Part shown: positions 18,879 through 31,644 of the stretch, in pieces | How the letters are laid out: each line of letters starts with the position of its first letter | How positions within the stretch are numbered: the first letter of the stretch is position 1 | Assembly (NCBI GenBank): GCA_037954325.1 | Contig: JBBMNZ010000026.1 | Coordinates: 1,484,501 to 1,548,500 of the forward strand | Source: Fistularia commersonii | Taxonomy: Eukaryota; Chordata; Actinopteri; Syngnathiformes; Fistulariidae | Reading direction: 5' to 3' | Length of the DNA stretch: 64,000 bases | Notes under the pieces: model-generated | What the model was told of the DNA's origin: nothing | The model's input: only the letters and a program-made list of their open reading frames with translations | Database searches by the model: none | Made by a program: the position numbers and the translations under genes

Positions 18879-20588
18879 CCTTCAGCTGATCGGCCTTTGC
18901 CTGAAGAGTAATGAGATGCATTAACGAGCGCTGACTTTAACCAGGACAGCTGCCTGCGCTCAGACGTGGACGCCGTCGATAATGTTCCCGCCGCTCTGCC
19001 CGAGACCGAAACCTTTTTTTTTTCTTTTTTTCGACGGCGGAGAAGGAGAGGGAGGACTTTTTGGAGGAGGTGGTTCAGTTTAGATGTTCCAGCATCAGCA
19101 TCAGCGACCTTCCCTCGAACGGGCCGAGGGAACGCCGCGTGAAAAGCATCCCAGTTGCGGAAACAAACCGCCAAAATGTAACGTTGGACGTTTCCTCGGC
19201 GCCGGTGGGTTCCTCAGGGTTCCTTCCACGTGCAGGAGGTTCACGCCGTCCAGATCTGTGAACGAGAGGGCGTTTTTCTCCACCTGCGAGCTTAAATGGC
19301 GCTAAATTGACCAAATTGAACGTCATTCAATCCGGTTCTGCTCTCATCCTCTCAATCCTACGGCACTTTGATGGAAAGCGCTCCATAAATATATATTCTT
19401 ATTATTAACTTGCCCGTCAAAAGGAGGCTCGGGGTCGGCCACCGTCGGCTCGTACTTATTTATTACCGGCCCTTCTTTTTCAGCCGTTACTCGAGCGCTA
19501 ATTGTCAAGCGACGCTTTTTAACACCCAGGTGAAGCTTCGCCGGATCAGCCGACAAATTGTTTTCCGGCTTTCCGGTATTCTTGTCTCTTCCTGTATTCC
19601 AAGTGTTCTTCTTTTCTCAATATGAAAATTAGTGCATAATTCTAGCAAAGGTAAAACAATCCTGGCTTGGTTTTTTCGTGGCATTTTATTTAGTTGATTA
19701 GGAACATGGTAAACAAAGTATAGTGTTTGTAAAAGGCGGTGATCGATAAAAGGGATTTATCAGATCCGGCTAAAGCTAAAGGCTAGTTTTGGTCGTTCTC
19801 TAACAATGTGACCGGTGTGAATAAATGCAAATAAATGGACAAAATCAGGGTGAAAATACCGGCCGCTGCTGGTTTTTCCCCACTTTTTAAAGAAGCCGCC
19901 AGATTGTGGATCCAACACGTGTGAGAAGAACACCGAATATAAGCGTCTGCTTGTCGTGATCCTTTTATTCCCCGTTTTCCCGTCCTGATATTCAGCCCCT
20001 CTTTATTATTATCATTATCAAAGTGCCTCTTTGATGAACATTTACAGAAACCAGACCCTCACGATTTTACCGGAGGTGAAAAACAACGAAAAAACAACGC
20101 TCCTCCGCTTGTCATCCAGGATGATGAGGGTGTCTTTGGGTGGCTTTGGGCTCTCTGCCCTGCAGAGGGTGCAGTAGGACCGGCTAAGAGCCGCCCCAAA
20201 CCCGAGGCCCGACGGCCGCCGAAGCGGCTTTCTCTCGGACCGCTCGTAAAAAAACATCCCGCTCCGCCTTTAAAAAAAAAAAAGAATATTTGCACGGAAC
20301 GCGTTGTTGGTTTATTTCGCCGAGAGACTTCGGGACGTTCCGCGAGTCCGGGTTCCACATCGGGCCGATAGTTCTTCACTTTTCCTTCTTCTTTTTCACT
20401 GCGCCTCGAATGAATCCTCAGCATCTCCGCAGGAGCTCCATCTCCGTGATGTTATCGGGCGGCTGGCAGAATCCCCCCCCCCCCCCCCCCAGAAAGGGCG
20501 GCGAGGAATGTTAATGTCACTTCCAGTTTTCTATCCCCTCTTTGTTTGCCTCCTCCGCCGGCCGAGGCCAAACCCCTTGAAGATGTAT
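18876..20588. other. Intronic stretch, mostly unassigned
   Basis: A short dispersed-repeat piece at 19200-19280 ('gggttcctcagggttcctt', 'gtgaacgagagggcg') and a C18 run at 20473-20490; no gene seen. Confidence 0.4.
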
Positions 20589-20945
20589 ACTGCTCAAAAA
20601 AATAAAGGGAACACTTGAACAACACAATGTAACTCCAAGTCAATCACACTTGTGTGAAATCATAGTGTCCACTCAGGAAGCAACGCAGATTCATTTTGAC
20701 TTGTTTTAAGGACATTACATCAAAGTTGGATCAGCCTGGAGTTTGTTTTTACACTTTAATTTGGAGTGTGATTCCTAATCCAGACCTCCATGGGTTGATA
20801 CAATTGATTTCCATTGATTATTTTTGTGTGATTTTGTTGTCAGCACATTCAACTGTGTAAAGAGCAAAGTATTTCATAAGAATATTTCATTCATTTAGAT
20901 CTAGGATGTGTTTTTTAAGTGTTCCCTTTATTTTTTTCAGCAGTG
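20589..20945. mobile_element. Tc1/mariner-like MITE, 'ctgctcaaaaaaataaaggg' family, copy 2
   Basis: Best preserved copy: starts tactgctcaaaaaaataaag and ends cctttatttttttcagcagtg, ~357 bp, with interior blocks inverted relative to 4741-5068 ('catccaagtt'-like order reversed; 'ccagacctccatgggttgat', 'tcatttagatctaggatgtg'). Confidence 0.85.
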
Positions 20946-21099
20946 TATTTTATTTATTCTCGCCACCCTTTTCCCTCCAGCCGAGCGTCAAACCTCCGCG
21001 GCCTCCGGAGCCCGTTTGCGAGGTTTCAGCTTTTAATTTTATTTTTGAATTTTTGAAAGCTTGCACTGCAGCGCGGCCTCTTCCTCCTCTTCTTCTTCT

Positions 21100-21100
<1 letters not shown>

Positions 21101-21130
<30 letters not shown>
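21101..21130. repeat. (GGC)10 trinucleotide repeat
   Basis: Ten perfect GGC units in intron 5. Confidence 0.95.
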
Positions 21131-22114
21131 TCCTGACACCCAGCCAGGGACGTCACCGTGATTCATGGCCCTTTCCAACACCTCGCTCACGCCTTTACTC
21201 CTCTTAATCTCTTTGCTCTTTCTTTCTCCCCACCTTCTGTTTCTCCCTCTCCTTCCCTCCGATGACGGCTTTCCCTTTCGCGTCGAAGCGGCCGGGGATG
21301 ATGTCATGCGCCCTCCCTCCGTCCTTGAGGGTCGCCGGAACAGGGAGCGTCGCAGATGTTTGGGATTCTCGGGCGTCACCCCGTCACCTGCTCTTATCAG
21401 CGACTTCATTAGTGATGATTGATAAGAGGCGGAGCCTTCACATGGATGTTTACCGACACCGTGCTTGTGTGTGTTTGTGTGTGTTTGTGTGTGAGACTCA
21501 GGGCCGGTGACGGCGGGAGCGGTTCGATACTCGGGGTAATGAATGTGTTTAATAAGCACGGCGGGTCGATGGGCTTAATGAAGGCGTGACAGAGGACGCC
21601 GCCGTCATGAGGGGGCGGGGCTAACAAGCCGCCGGGGTCAACGAGGTCAGACCGGACGTACGAGGGAATCCCAGTTACGGTGGTTTCGCCGGCTGTTTTG
21701 GGTGTCATGGCCGCCCCCTTTTCCCGGAAACCATCTTTTTGTATTTTATTTTACGGATTTTGTTTTCCCTTCTCCTCTCGGCCTCGAATGCTACTTCTCG
21801 AAAGAGACGGGCGCCGACGGAGCCGCCTTCGCCGCGAATCTTTTCTCTACTTGTTGTTTTATAAACGCTTCGCCGTGTTTATACAAGGTGAAAATGACAC
21901 TTTTTTTTTTTTTTCTCAAATTAATGAAATAGAATAAACTTGGAAGTTAAATAGAAAATTATTTGATATCGCTGATATCAATCAGGTAAGAAAAGAAAAG
22001 AAAACCCTGAGGTGATAAAATAAAAATTTAAAGCTGCTTTGCTGTGGAGCGAAGAATCTGGAGTTTGTTCTCCATGCAAGGCGGTTCCTCTCTTTTGGAA
22101 ATGTGATCCATCTT

Positions 22115-22183
22115 CTTCCCTTCTTCTCCACAGCCACCTCACCCGTTCCATCTAACCTTCTCCTCTGAGGTGGTCCTCTAGTC
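22115..22183 (-). mobile_element. RTE-type fragment carrying a hAT insertion
   Basis: 'cttctccacagccacctcac', 'gttccatctaaccttctcc' resemble RTE tail blocks; the matching 'ctctagac' continues after the hAT element. Confidence 0.45.
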
Positions 22184-22494
22184 CAGCGGTCCCAGACCCT
22201 TTAATCGGTCAACATTTGACAAGTTTACTGTGGACCCGGGGAGGGGGGGATGCTGTACACATAGATTGTTTACATTGCGACTATAATAATATAATAATAT
22301 AACATAAATTTAATAATTTAATTTTATAATTTTTGGCGCTCAAGTGACCGAGATGTAAGCGAGAGATTCCGGTCGTTTTTGAAAATAAAAAAATTATAAT
22401 CCAACGGAAATAATTGGTTATTTCTTGTGCAGCCCGATACCAAATGGTCTACGGACCGGTACCGGCCCGCGGCCCGGGGGTTGGGGGACCTCTG
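22184..22494. mobile_element. hAT-like non-autonomous element, 311 bp
   Basis: Begins cagcggtcccagacc and ends ggggttgggggacctctg, whose complement reads cagaggtcccccaacc. Flanked by an 8-bp duplication with one mismatch, ctctagtc at 22176-22183 and ctctagac at 22495-22502. The 8-bp target duplication and TIR fit hAT. Interior AT-rich with 'cggaccggtaccggcccgcg' near the right end. Confidence 0.8.
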
Positions 22495-22502
22495 CTCTAG
22501 AC

Positions 22503-23740
22503 CACCTCGTACCTCGGCATCCTTCCACCCAGGTCTTCTCCATCCCTCTCATCTAACTCACTCTCTGTCTTGGTTTCCATTCACCTTCGTCCACAAATGT
22601 CGGCCCAAACATCGGACGGCGTTCCAAGTCATCTTCCCCGGTTGGATTTCCAGTTCTGCACAAAGCGCGCCGTCCGATGTTTGCCTCCGGTGGTGTCCGG
22701 CACGGTTAAAAGCAAGTTCTCCTCAATAATTCATTAACCGGATGGAAGGCGGGCTCCCGTTCATCTTTCCTTCTCGCTCGGTTTCTCTTCGCCGCTGCCC
22801 GCACGTGCCTCGCTTCTGGTCGGCAATGTACGGGATGCTTCCCGATTATACGCGCGGCGCCGGCGAGGCTCGAGTTTTACCTTCGCCGCTCCCTCACTCT
22901 GCTGATTAACTTGCAAAAAGAAGTGAATGGAGGATTCCTCCCGCCCCGAATTTGTTCGGCTCGGTGACGTTCCCAACCTCCAGACCGCTGATGTATTAGA
23001 AAAAGCGCTGGTTGGCTTCCTGCGGGGATTACCGGGATGTAATTCAGAAGGAACATTGGAATATATGTATTTCAGATGGACATGTTTGGAATCAGAATGC
23101 TGTAAAATTCTCAGTTCGTTGAGATTCTGATTTATGATTGGAGAAAATAACTAGATTTGCAGCCGTTGTGGAAGAACAGAAGTAATTCATTTTATTTACA
23201 GGACAGCGACAGCAGCTCTGCGCTGCCGGGAGAACTCGGCTGGCTTCCGTGGCTAATGCTAATGCTAATAGTCGGTTGTGTATCGGTCACTGTTGGGTTT
23301 CGGTGAAGTCGTTAGGGGATGAATGGAGGCCAACGCCGCGTCCTGAGAACCGGGATGTACGTTTTAATGCAAGACAGAGCCTCTCTCTTGATGGAATTTA
23401 TGCTTACGTTTACGTGTCTCGTCTACGTTTCTTTTGACCGTCAGAATTTTGAACTTTTTAACGCGGTCCGTATCTCCCACCCGTTCCTCAGCTCGTCCGT
23501 TACATGGCGGGCTAAAGAGCGTGACTTCCTGAACACGGTGTCCGAGCCTGGCGTGGCCGCCGAGTGCGATGGCGATATGAGATGTGGCGTAGAGACAGGC
23601 AATCGATTGATGGTGCACTTAGCCGGACTAATTAACGGCTGTGAAGAAGTGGGAAAACCATCAAAGATGTTGTTTCTCCTTTGCCGAGACCCCAGGTAAC
23701 CTTTGGATGCATAGATCACTGCTTTACATCACGGGTCGAA
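22503..23740. other. Intronic stretch, no gene seen
   Basis: Mixed sequence with a 'gctaatgctaatgctaata' run at 23252-23271. Open frames lack recognisable domains. Confidence 0.4.
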
Positions 23741-23747
23741 GGGTCTC

Positions 23748-23779
<32 letters not shown>

Positions 23780-23789
23780 CACACACACC
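23748..23789. repeat. (CA)n microsatellite, interrupted
   Basis: CA units interrupted by AA and TA. Confidence 0.85.
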
Positions 23790-25080
23790 GAGCATAATGA
23801 TTGGGTCTGCTTTGTTACTGGATGGGAAAGCAAAGGTTAAAGACTTGAACAGCTCTTTGCGTAGTTTTCAGTTTATGCCCCTAAACGTAACGTGAGGCCC
23901 TCAGTGTACTTTTTAGTCACGTCCATTGAAGCGCACAATTCATTGGGTCCGCTGACCTTCAGAAGGTCTGAGATCCCGGTCAAAGGCAGACCCAAGACTT
24001 GTACTCTTATTGAGATATGAGCTTCTCAGGGGGAGGAAAGTTCCAGGAAGCGTCCGACTCAAATCTTGTTACGGGAAGTCGCCCCCTTCCGAGTTTGGCA
24101 GGCACCTGAAGGGCCATACTCAAAAACAAACTAGGGAAGAAGAAAAAGAGGAGGAAGACGACAAGGACAAAACACAGTGGTGGACTCTCAGATGGTTTTA
24201 TCCTCTCCCATGACTGGTATGCTTTGCGAAGAACCTTGTTAGCTATCGGCTAACTCGACACTTTTTCTGGCCCACATGCAGAGCCCTGGATACCCTAAAG
24301 GGGTCTCAGGCCAGAAGAGCTTGGACCTCTTCGTGGCTCCATTTCACCCTGCTTCTTTTTTTTCCTTTTGTTGCAAGAAAACATGTGTCCAGATCAGGGA
24401 CCATGAAGGATGTTTTGTGTAAGAAGTCTTCTGAGTTCCACCAAGCACCTGCGTCACATGAGTTCCTATGGAGCTGTCAAAAGATAATCCAAGAAACTAG
24501 AGGACTACGGTCTTTGGTTACTCCACTCTCCGACCGCATGTTGAGACGACCTTGTTCCTGAAAAGGTTCTAGTAACTCCAGAAAGTTCATAGTGTGTGAA
24601 AGGGGCTATTTTCTTCATCTCCCCAGCAACGGCAGACGCAGACAAAGCCTCGCCTTTTCAGCGGCATTTATAGCGTTGCAGTCTTCCGGAACGGCCGGCT
24701 CCATGCGGCGACGTTCTCGACGCGCCACGGTTTCTACAGCCCGAGTCTGCGAGGCCTCCTTCTGTGGACGGGGGGGGGGGGTTTGGACTCGGCCCAATGG
24801 TTTTATAACACTTTCTGAAAATGTAACGTCTCACCTTTCGCACCCACCGCTGCTCCTTGGAGCCCCACCCGGAGCACGTTGTGCAACGGAGCACTTTTTT
24901 TTTTTTCCAACCACAACACAAACGTATATCTTCACCGGGGGACAGGATGACATGAACGGCAGATTTTTACTTTTTTTTTTTTTTTTTTTGGTCACCCGCC
25001 GGTCCAGATTCCTCTTGTCGTTCCTCCGTCCTTGAATTTTCTGCCACCCAGCTCTCTCCCCAACCCTCGGCATCTCCACA
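23790..25080. other. Intronic stretch, no gene seen
   Basis: Unassigned; G10 run near 24772-24781 and T/A homopolymers at 24896-24907 and 24971-24990. Confidence 0.4.
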
Positions 25081-25084
25081 ATCT

Positions 25085-25335
25085 CCTTCCAGTGCGAAGT
25101 CGGCTCAGCTAAATTAGCACTCAATTAAAAGTGAATTTGGCGGAAATGAGCGCGTTCCAGAGGGCGCCGATGAAAAGGGGAGGCTGAGCCCGAGGGCCGA
25201 GCGACTAGCTCTCCCCGCGCGCCGCCGTGTTTTGGGTCATGCGCGGTAAATTATACGTGCGCGGCTGAGCGAAAGCAATTGATTTGCATTTAGATAAATC
25301 ATTGTGGGATGTGGACTTGTCATTGAAATGCAGGG
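25085..25335. promoter_or_regulatory. Candidate conserved non-coding element
   Basis: 'agctaaattagcactcaatt', 'gcggtaaattatacgtgcgc' and 'gcaattgatttgcatttaga' give AT-rich homeodomain/POU-like cores in a GC-rich setting, without repeat features. Inference from texture. Confidence 0.25.
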
Positions 25336-26842
25336 GGCTGAATCCATTGACCCTCCGGCGCCGCCATTCAGGGGCGACTACCTGTGCACACGTGCACGTA
25401 CACGTGCTTGGACTCTTTGTATTTCCACACAACCAGAAGCATCTGTCCCGCTTTTCTCACAAGAGAACCCAACGACAAGAAGCCTGGATCTTCACGGATC
25501 TGCTGTCCTGCACATCTCTGCGACTCTTGGGATGTTTGAATATTGGACACTTTCTGTTTCCTGATTCTCACCCCTTTGCCTTCCGTTCGACACAGGGCGG
25601 CGTTGTTAGATGTTGCTCCTCAAAGTTGGGTTCCTTAATCACTCGTCGCCCGTCCTTTCTCATGGGGGAAAAACAACCCAGCGAGTTGTGAAGCAGAATG
25701 CATGAAGCAGTGTGTGCAAACAAAAACAATTCTGTTTGTTGACTTGCTTACCAATATTTGGTAACTGTACCTTCATGCACCATCAAGCTCTGGCTCATGC
25801 ACTCCAAAGGGCTATTAATGTTAAGTGTTTTTCCCCCTCCCTTAATGCAGATTGCTGCTATGCGTGCCGTCTAATTCCACACTTTGCAGCGGCGTTTGGG
25901 ATTCTTGTTTTGCTCAGGGTCGGCGCGACCCCCCCGATCAAACCTACGTTGTTGACATTCGCCCGGACGGACGGACGCGCTGACGTCGGCTCGGGGTTTC
26001 GCGGTGTGTAGCTTTGGTACCTGTTGATGGATTGGCAGAAGGGATGGGTAACGGCTGATTGACAGCCGGTGATGGGTGTTGGGCAGATGGGCTCCCGTGG
26101 CAGTAAATATGAAAACCTGTGTGACAGGTGAAGGTCGGTTTGGTGGGTGGTAGAGGAGCAGCTTAGCCACAATGTGTGTGTGTGACTGAGTGCAACTGTG
26201 ATAAGGCAAGCAAGCAAACATCTGATTTCCAGTCCGAGATTGCGGGTCCGTATGTGGCAAATGCATTTTTGTCTGGCATGCAAGCATGAAATTGCTTCTC
26301 CATTGTCAACTCGTGTTCCTTCTAAGCGTTCCTCACTGGAGGTATGTTTTCTGCCCCGGAGCAACATAACGTGTACATTAGGCGTTCAATAAAAGAGGCG
26401 CGGCGAAGCCTTCCTGCTGGCCATGTTCCCGTGCCACGGGTTCAGGTTCTACGTCTTTACTTAATCTCTCTGTTTGTCTTGAACTTCACGAGAAAACGGT
26501 GGCTGGAAAAACCCAGCCACCCGTTGTAAAGGCGAAGGTATGTACGCGGCGAGCCAACCCAAACGGAACTTTGGTGCAGACTCTCTCAAAGTCTTAGGGT
26601 GTTTTCACCTTTTCAGGCCATAAAAACGATCTCGGGGCAATTAGTCTGTTGATAGCGGAGAATCGGAGATCTCGCCGCCCGCCCGGGGACTCTTAAATAC
26701 GTTGTAGTCGCTCGGATGGCGGCGAGAGCCCCCCTCCCCCCTTGCAGCTTGCATGCCTGCCCGTTTTTTGGACCGCTTCTGCGATGCAGCTTTTTTACTT
26801 TTTTAAAACCTCTGTAATTGTTTCCACTCGGTTCCAGGAGAG

Positions 26843-28440
26843 CACATGTGTCAAACTCGAGGCCCGCGGGCCACATCTGGCCTATGAATCAATTATCTTC
26901 GGTCTGCATGATAATGTCTAATCATTATTAAAGTTGTCCTGCTGGTATTTTGCACGCACCACCATAAAAACACGAGTCCAACAATACACTGCCAGTGCCT
27001 TACGGAACAGCTGCCTTCTGGAACTCCTCGCTTGTGATGAGCTGAGACAAGTGAGCAGACTTGTATGTCATCTGTGCAGCTAAACTGAAAGACTAGTGAC
27101 TAGCTGAGACTAGTGAGCAGACTTGTATGTCCTCTGTGCAGCTAAAATGAAAGACTAGTGACTAGTTGAGAGAAGTGAGCAGACTTGTATGTCTTTTGTG
27201 CGGCTAAAATAAAGGACGAGTGAAAAGTTGAGACTAGTGAGCAGACTTGTATGTCCTCTGTGCAGCTAAAATGAAAGACCAGTGACTAGTTGAGAGAAGT
27301 GAGCAGACTTGTATGTCCTCTGTGTGGCTAAAATGAAAGAGGAGTTACTAGTTGAGAGAAGTGAGCAGACTTGTATGTCCTCTGTATGGCTAAAATAATA
27401 GTGACTAGCTGAGACCAGTGAGCAGACTTGTATGTCTTCTGTGTGGCTAAAATAAAGGATGAGTGAAAAGTTGAGACTAGTGAGTGGACTTGTATGTCCT
27501 CTGTGTGGCGAAAATAAAAGACGAGTGAAAAGTTGAGACTAGTGAGCGGACTTGTATGTCCTCTGTGCAGCTAAAATGAAAGACTAGTGACTAGTTGAGA
27601 CTAGTGAGCAGACTTGTATGTCCTCTGTATGGCTAAAATAAAAGATGAGTGACTAGTTGAGACCACTGAGCAGACTTGTATGTTCTCTGTATGGCTAAAA
27701 TGAAAGACTAGTGACCAGTTGAGACTAGTGAGCAGACTCGTATGTCTTCTGTGTGGCGAAAATAAAAGACGAGTGAAAAGTTGAGATTAGTGAGCGGACT
27801 TGTATGTCCTCTGTGTGGCTAATATGAAAGAGTAGTGACTAGTTGAGACCAGTGAGCAGACTTGTATGTCCTCTGTGCAGCTAAAATAAAGGACTAGTGA
27901 CTAGCTGAGACTAGTGAGCAGACTTGAATGTCCTCTGTGCAGCTAAAATAAAGGACTAGTGACTAGCTGAGAATTGTGAGCAGACTTGTATGTCCTCTGT
28001 GCAGCTAAATTAAGGACTAGTGACTAGCTGTGAATAGTGAGCATCACAGAACAGCAAACCGAGCTTAAATGCGTCTCCAGTTTGTCTTGCAGTTTCATAT
28101 TTTTTCTCTTGCCACGACAGGACATTGGCTTTTCTTTGAAGGGAGTTCTTTCATGGGTGTTGTTTGCCCTTAGGAAAATGTTTTCATTTGGATTTTCTCT
28201 GGGGTAGTTGCAGATAGAGCCGTGACAAATAAATTGAACAGATTCTATTTGTTTTATCTTTTAGTATCTTTTATTTGATGATTCATATTGTTTGATAGAC
28301 ACCAGCTAATAGGTAGTTCCAAGTCGTTTGGTAGTTCCGGTTTCAACATGTGCGTCAAGGTCATTTTATTATGTTTTCAATAAACATCGCCACCAGTCCG
28401 GCCCCGGACTTGTACCAGTTTCTTAAATTTTGGACCCCTG
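26843..28440. mobile_element. hAT-like element with internal minisatellite
   Basis: Left end 'catgtgtcaaactcgaggcc' with 'ccgcgggccacatctgg', right end 'ggccccggac' and 'aaattttggacccctg' (complement cagggGTCCAAAATTT) are the two ends of a common fish hAT-type element. Between them lies the 62-bp array 27041-28041. An 8-bp target duplication is not recognisable and the left terminus is degraded, so the limits are approximate. Confidence 0.6.
27041..28041. repeat. Minisatellite, 62-bp unit, 16 copies
   Basis: The block 'agtgagcagacttgtatgtc' recurs 16 times at ~62-bp spacing. Two subtypes alternate irregularly: one with 'gtgcagctaaaatgaaagac' plus 'tagtgactag', the other with 'gtgtggc(t/g)aaaataaa' plus 'gacgagtgaaaag'. 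Units diverge by only a few bases. Confidence 0.95.
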
Positions 28441-29366
28441 CGGTCGAAAAAGCAGGGAGGGTTCGGGTCTTCGTTCTCCGGCTGAACCAACATCTACAGA
28501 CTGACTTGTGAGGGTGATTAGACCGTCATTTTTTTTTTTGCATGTCTGTGAATGCGCCAAACAACGGCAAACCACCTCCGAAACCAACCAAACACAAACT
28601 CATTTCGCTGTAAGTCCGTGTTTTTGTTCGCCGCTGGTCCTGGTCCTGGTACTCCAGTGTTTTCTCGATGATATTTTCCAGAGCAGGCTGCATTCGCGGT
28701 GACACGCGAACTCAGGCTTATAACTAAACGTGCCCTTTTTAAGACTCCGTGAAAAGCCTCGCAAATGACCGCAGCTCAACGTCACAGTTATTCATCCATC
28801 CATTCATTTGTTTTTACTCCACGCACAAAGCCAGTGTGAGCAGCGGCTGTGGAATTCTGCTGCATGTGAATTCTGAGTTTTTGTCAACTCAGCGTTTGAC
28901 CTCCTTTGACCGTCGGGGCGAAGCACCGGACCGCTTAGGTTCAGTTCTTGCTTTGCGTGGACACTGGTCATCGATTCTTTGGACCGATCCAAAACCTCGG
29001 ACCGATGAGCGCTGGAATTCCCGATGGGAATTTCTGAAGGCGAATAAAATGGTGAATGGTTTAATGTTTATATAATGTGAGAATGAGAGAGTGAATGGTT
29101 GTTTAGCTGAATGACATGCAAATTAAATGGTTTGTCAATGAGCGGGTGAATCTACATGACGTGTGAATGAATCATCTCTCTTAATTTATTTCATTTGGGA
29201 TTTTTTTCCTTCTGAAATCCCAACATCTGTATATTTCTTTTCTTCCTTATTTTGCAGAGAGTGATGTTATTCACTCCAGCAGGGATGCCGTTTCACTCGA
29301 CTTCCAATACCCTCTCCCCTTTTTATTGATAGAAATGGTAATCTTAGACTGATTACCCCTCCTCCC
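28441..29366. other. Intronic stretch, repeat fragments
   Basis: 'gagaatgagagagtgaatgg' and 'caatgagcgggtgaatctac' at 29075-29160 belong to the 'gagagggtgaatgg' family; otherwise unassigned. Confidence 0.4.
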
Positions 29367-29377
29367 GTGTGTGTGTG

Positions 29378-29423
<46 letters not shown>
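29367..29423. repeat. (GT)28 microsatellite
   Basis: One GC interruption; faces an inverse CA array at 29556-29597. Confidence 0.95.
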
Positions 29424-29428
<5 letters not shown>

Positions 29429-29554
29429 TTTAATGGTAATCAGGAAACTCTCTGCTCCAGCTCTCCTTTTACCTTCTTCCTCTATTGATCCCTTTCTCTT
29501 CCTCTGTAACTCACTCTCTTCCATTGTGGTATTTCCATATCAGCTGGAACTGTG

Positions 29555-29555
<1 letters not shown>

Positions 29556-29595
<40 letters not shown>

Positions 29596-29597
29596 CA
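29556..29597. repeat. (CA)n microsatellite
   Basis: About 20 CA units with one interruption, reverse complementary to 29367-29423. Confidence 0.95.
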
Positions 29598-30251
29598 AAG
29601 CTGGCAGAGGAACTCAAGAGCGTATTTTTAGACTCTTTACCCTAAAATTAACGTGCCTGAATTGGGGCCGTTGAAGGTTAAATTAGACAAATAATAATGA
29701 AATGTGGAATAAAACGCGTGGGAAAATGATTTGCTCCGACTGATGCGTTTGTTCGGAAAGAGTCTGATATTCTCATATTTTTTTAAGTCTGATTTTCCTT
29801 TTTAATCTGATGCATTAATGACTATTGCGTTTACTTATTCAGTGGAATAGATTTATAACTTTGATATTTACATTGAAAATCTTTTTTTTTTTTCCCTGCG
29901 TCTTTCATCTGAGGTATGACCTCTGTAATTATCATTATGATTATTATTATTATTCAGTCCAACCAGGGCTTTTATTTGTTTTCATGTGAAATACTTGCGG
30001 CTGTGACGTTAATTAACTTGTGTGTTTTTTTTTTTTTTTTTTTTTTTTTTTTTCACACCGTCTGAAAACCCGCTGGAAAATTGGTTTATTTAGTTTCGGA
30101 GCAATTTTTAAATTTCGCCATTTAAACGCGAGCAGATGGAGCTGCACGCCGTCCCACGGACGCTCGCTGTGTTTTCAACCCACAGCAGAGGGTTTCTCTC
30201 TCTCTCTCTCTGGACTGAAGAGCCCGATTCAGCAACTTCAGGCCGAGCGAG

Positions 30252-30290
<39 letters not shown>

Positions 30291-31640
30291 TGCAGTCTCA
30301 TCATGGCTCTCCATTTTACTACCCTCCTCCCTCTCCCCTCCGTCTCGCTCCCAGTAATAAAGCAGAGTATTTATTTTACCCTTCGCGGCTCCGGGGTCTC
30401 CTAAAGGGAGCGCCGGGCCGCCGCGATATGAACGCGGCGTGCACGTGTTTTCCGCCAGCCGTCCCTTCCTCGCTGCGCTGTCCTGCGCTTTTCACGGCCC
30501 GTCCCCGGCGTACAGTTGCGTCTCCTCGCGTGCTAACGCGCGGAGGTTGAGAGTTGCTGATTCGGGGCCTGGGGGACCCATGGAGGGGAGGCTGATGGAG
30601 CGCCGCTGAGCCCAGGTAGAAAAAAGTTACAGGAGGACGCCATTACCTGCCGGCGCCGGGCGGAGTTTATTAGCATTGCAGATCCGCCGGAGGATGATTT
30701 TACAGGCGGCGTGCAGAAACGGCGCGTGCGATTTCTGTAAACCAAACCAGCGGGGTTGTAATTCTTGTTATTTTTTTGCACGTGAAGATGCAAATCCCGA
30801 TTGCGAGGGTGGCGGCTCGGCGCGAGCTCAGCGGGAGCTATGATACATTATTTACAAACCCGGGTCGGGACATTTGTCTGTGTGTCCCGACCCCTCCCTC
30901 TTCCATGGCGGGGGCTTTTTACCATGCAGAGGCAGCGGAGCGGAGATCTGCTCGGAGCGTCACGCTGGTGAATTAGCTCCTCGCAGCCACGGGATTGAGC
31001 CTGACAGCTGGCACGCTGAAGATGATTTATGACCGGCCGGGGGAGTCAGAGATGGATGAGGAGCAATAACTCCGATCAAAGATTTCCTCCGACAACAAAA
31101 GCGAGCTCGCTCTTTTAGCGTAGCGGCTCGCGATGGCCCGTTTGCTCAAGGGTACGTCGCCAAGGATGTGTGTCCGCGGCCAGAATTTAAAATTGCGGTT
31201 TCGTTCATGGAGAGCGTGATCCGAAAAACTCCGGCAAGCCAGCGAGTCGCATAATTAGCCCTCGGTTTATTGACGCTAAACTTTCACGACGTCTTAGTCA
31301 AAGTGCGTTTGCCAGTCGACCGTCGCTACTCGGGAACGAGTGATGTAACGTCAGCTTTCTTTTTTGTGTTTTTATCAAACGCAAACAGGTTTAGTTATTT
31401 TTTAATCCGATCTTTTTGCCGTTTTTTTAGCAGTTGGACGACGCTCTCAGAGATGCAAACCGTAAAGGACACTCAGTATATTTATATCAATAAACAAAGG
31501 GTTTTGCATTCTTACAGTTTGTTGAACCGCTGCGATTATTTTATCATTTTTTTGCCAACTTTGTCACTTGTACAATTTTTTTTCTCTATATTTAAATGTT
31601 TTTTGCATTGTCCTTGAGTGTGGAATAAGCTGCCTTAAAC
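29598..31640. other. Intronic stretch, partly GC-rich
   Basis: T27 run near 30026-30053, (TG)n at 30254-30289, then CpG-rich unique sequence 30380-31300 with scattered 'cataattagccctcgg'-like cores that could be regulatory. No coding homology. Confidence 0.35.
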
Positions 31641-31644
31641 AAAA

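Noticed and set aside
27041..28041. Regular direct repeats considered as a CRISPR array
   Set aside because: Units are contiguous and diverge along their length, with no unique spacers, and the genome is vertebrate.
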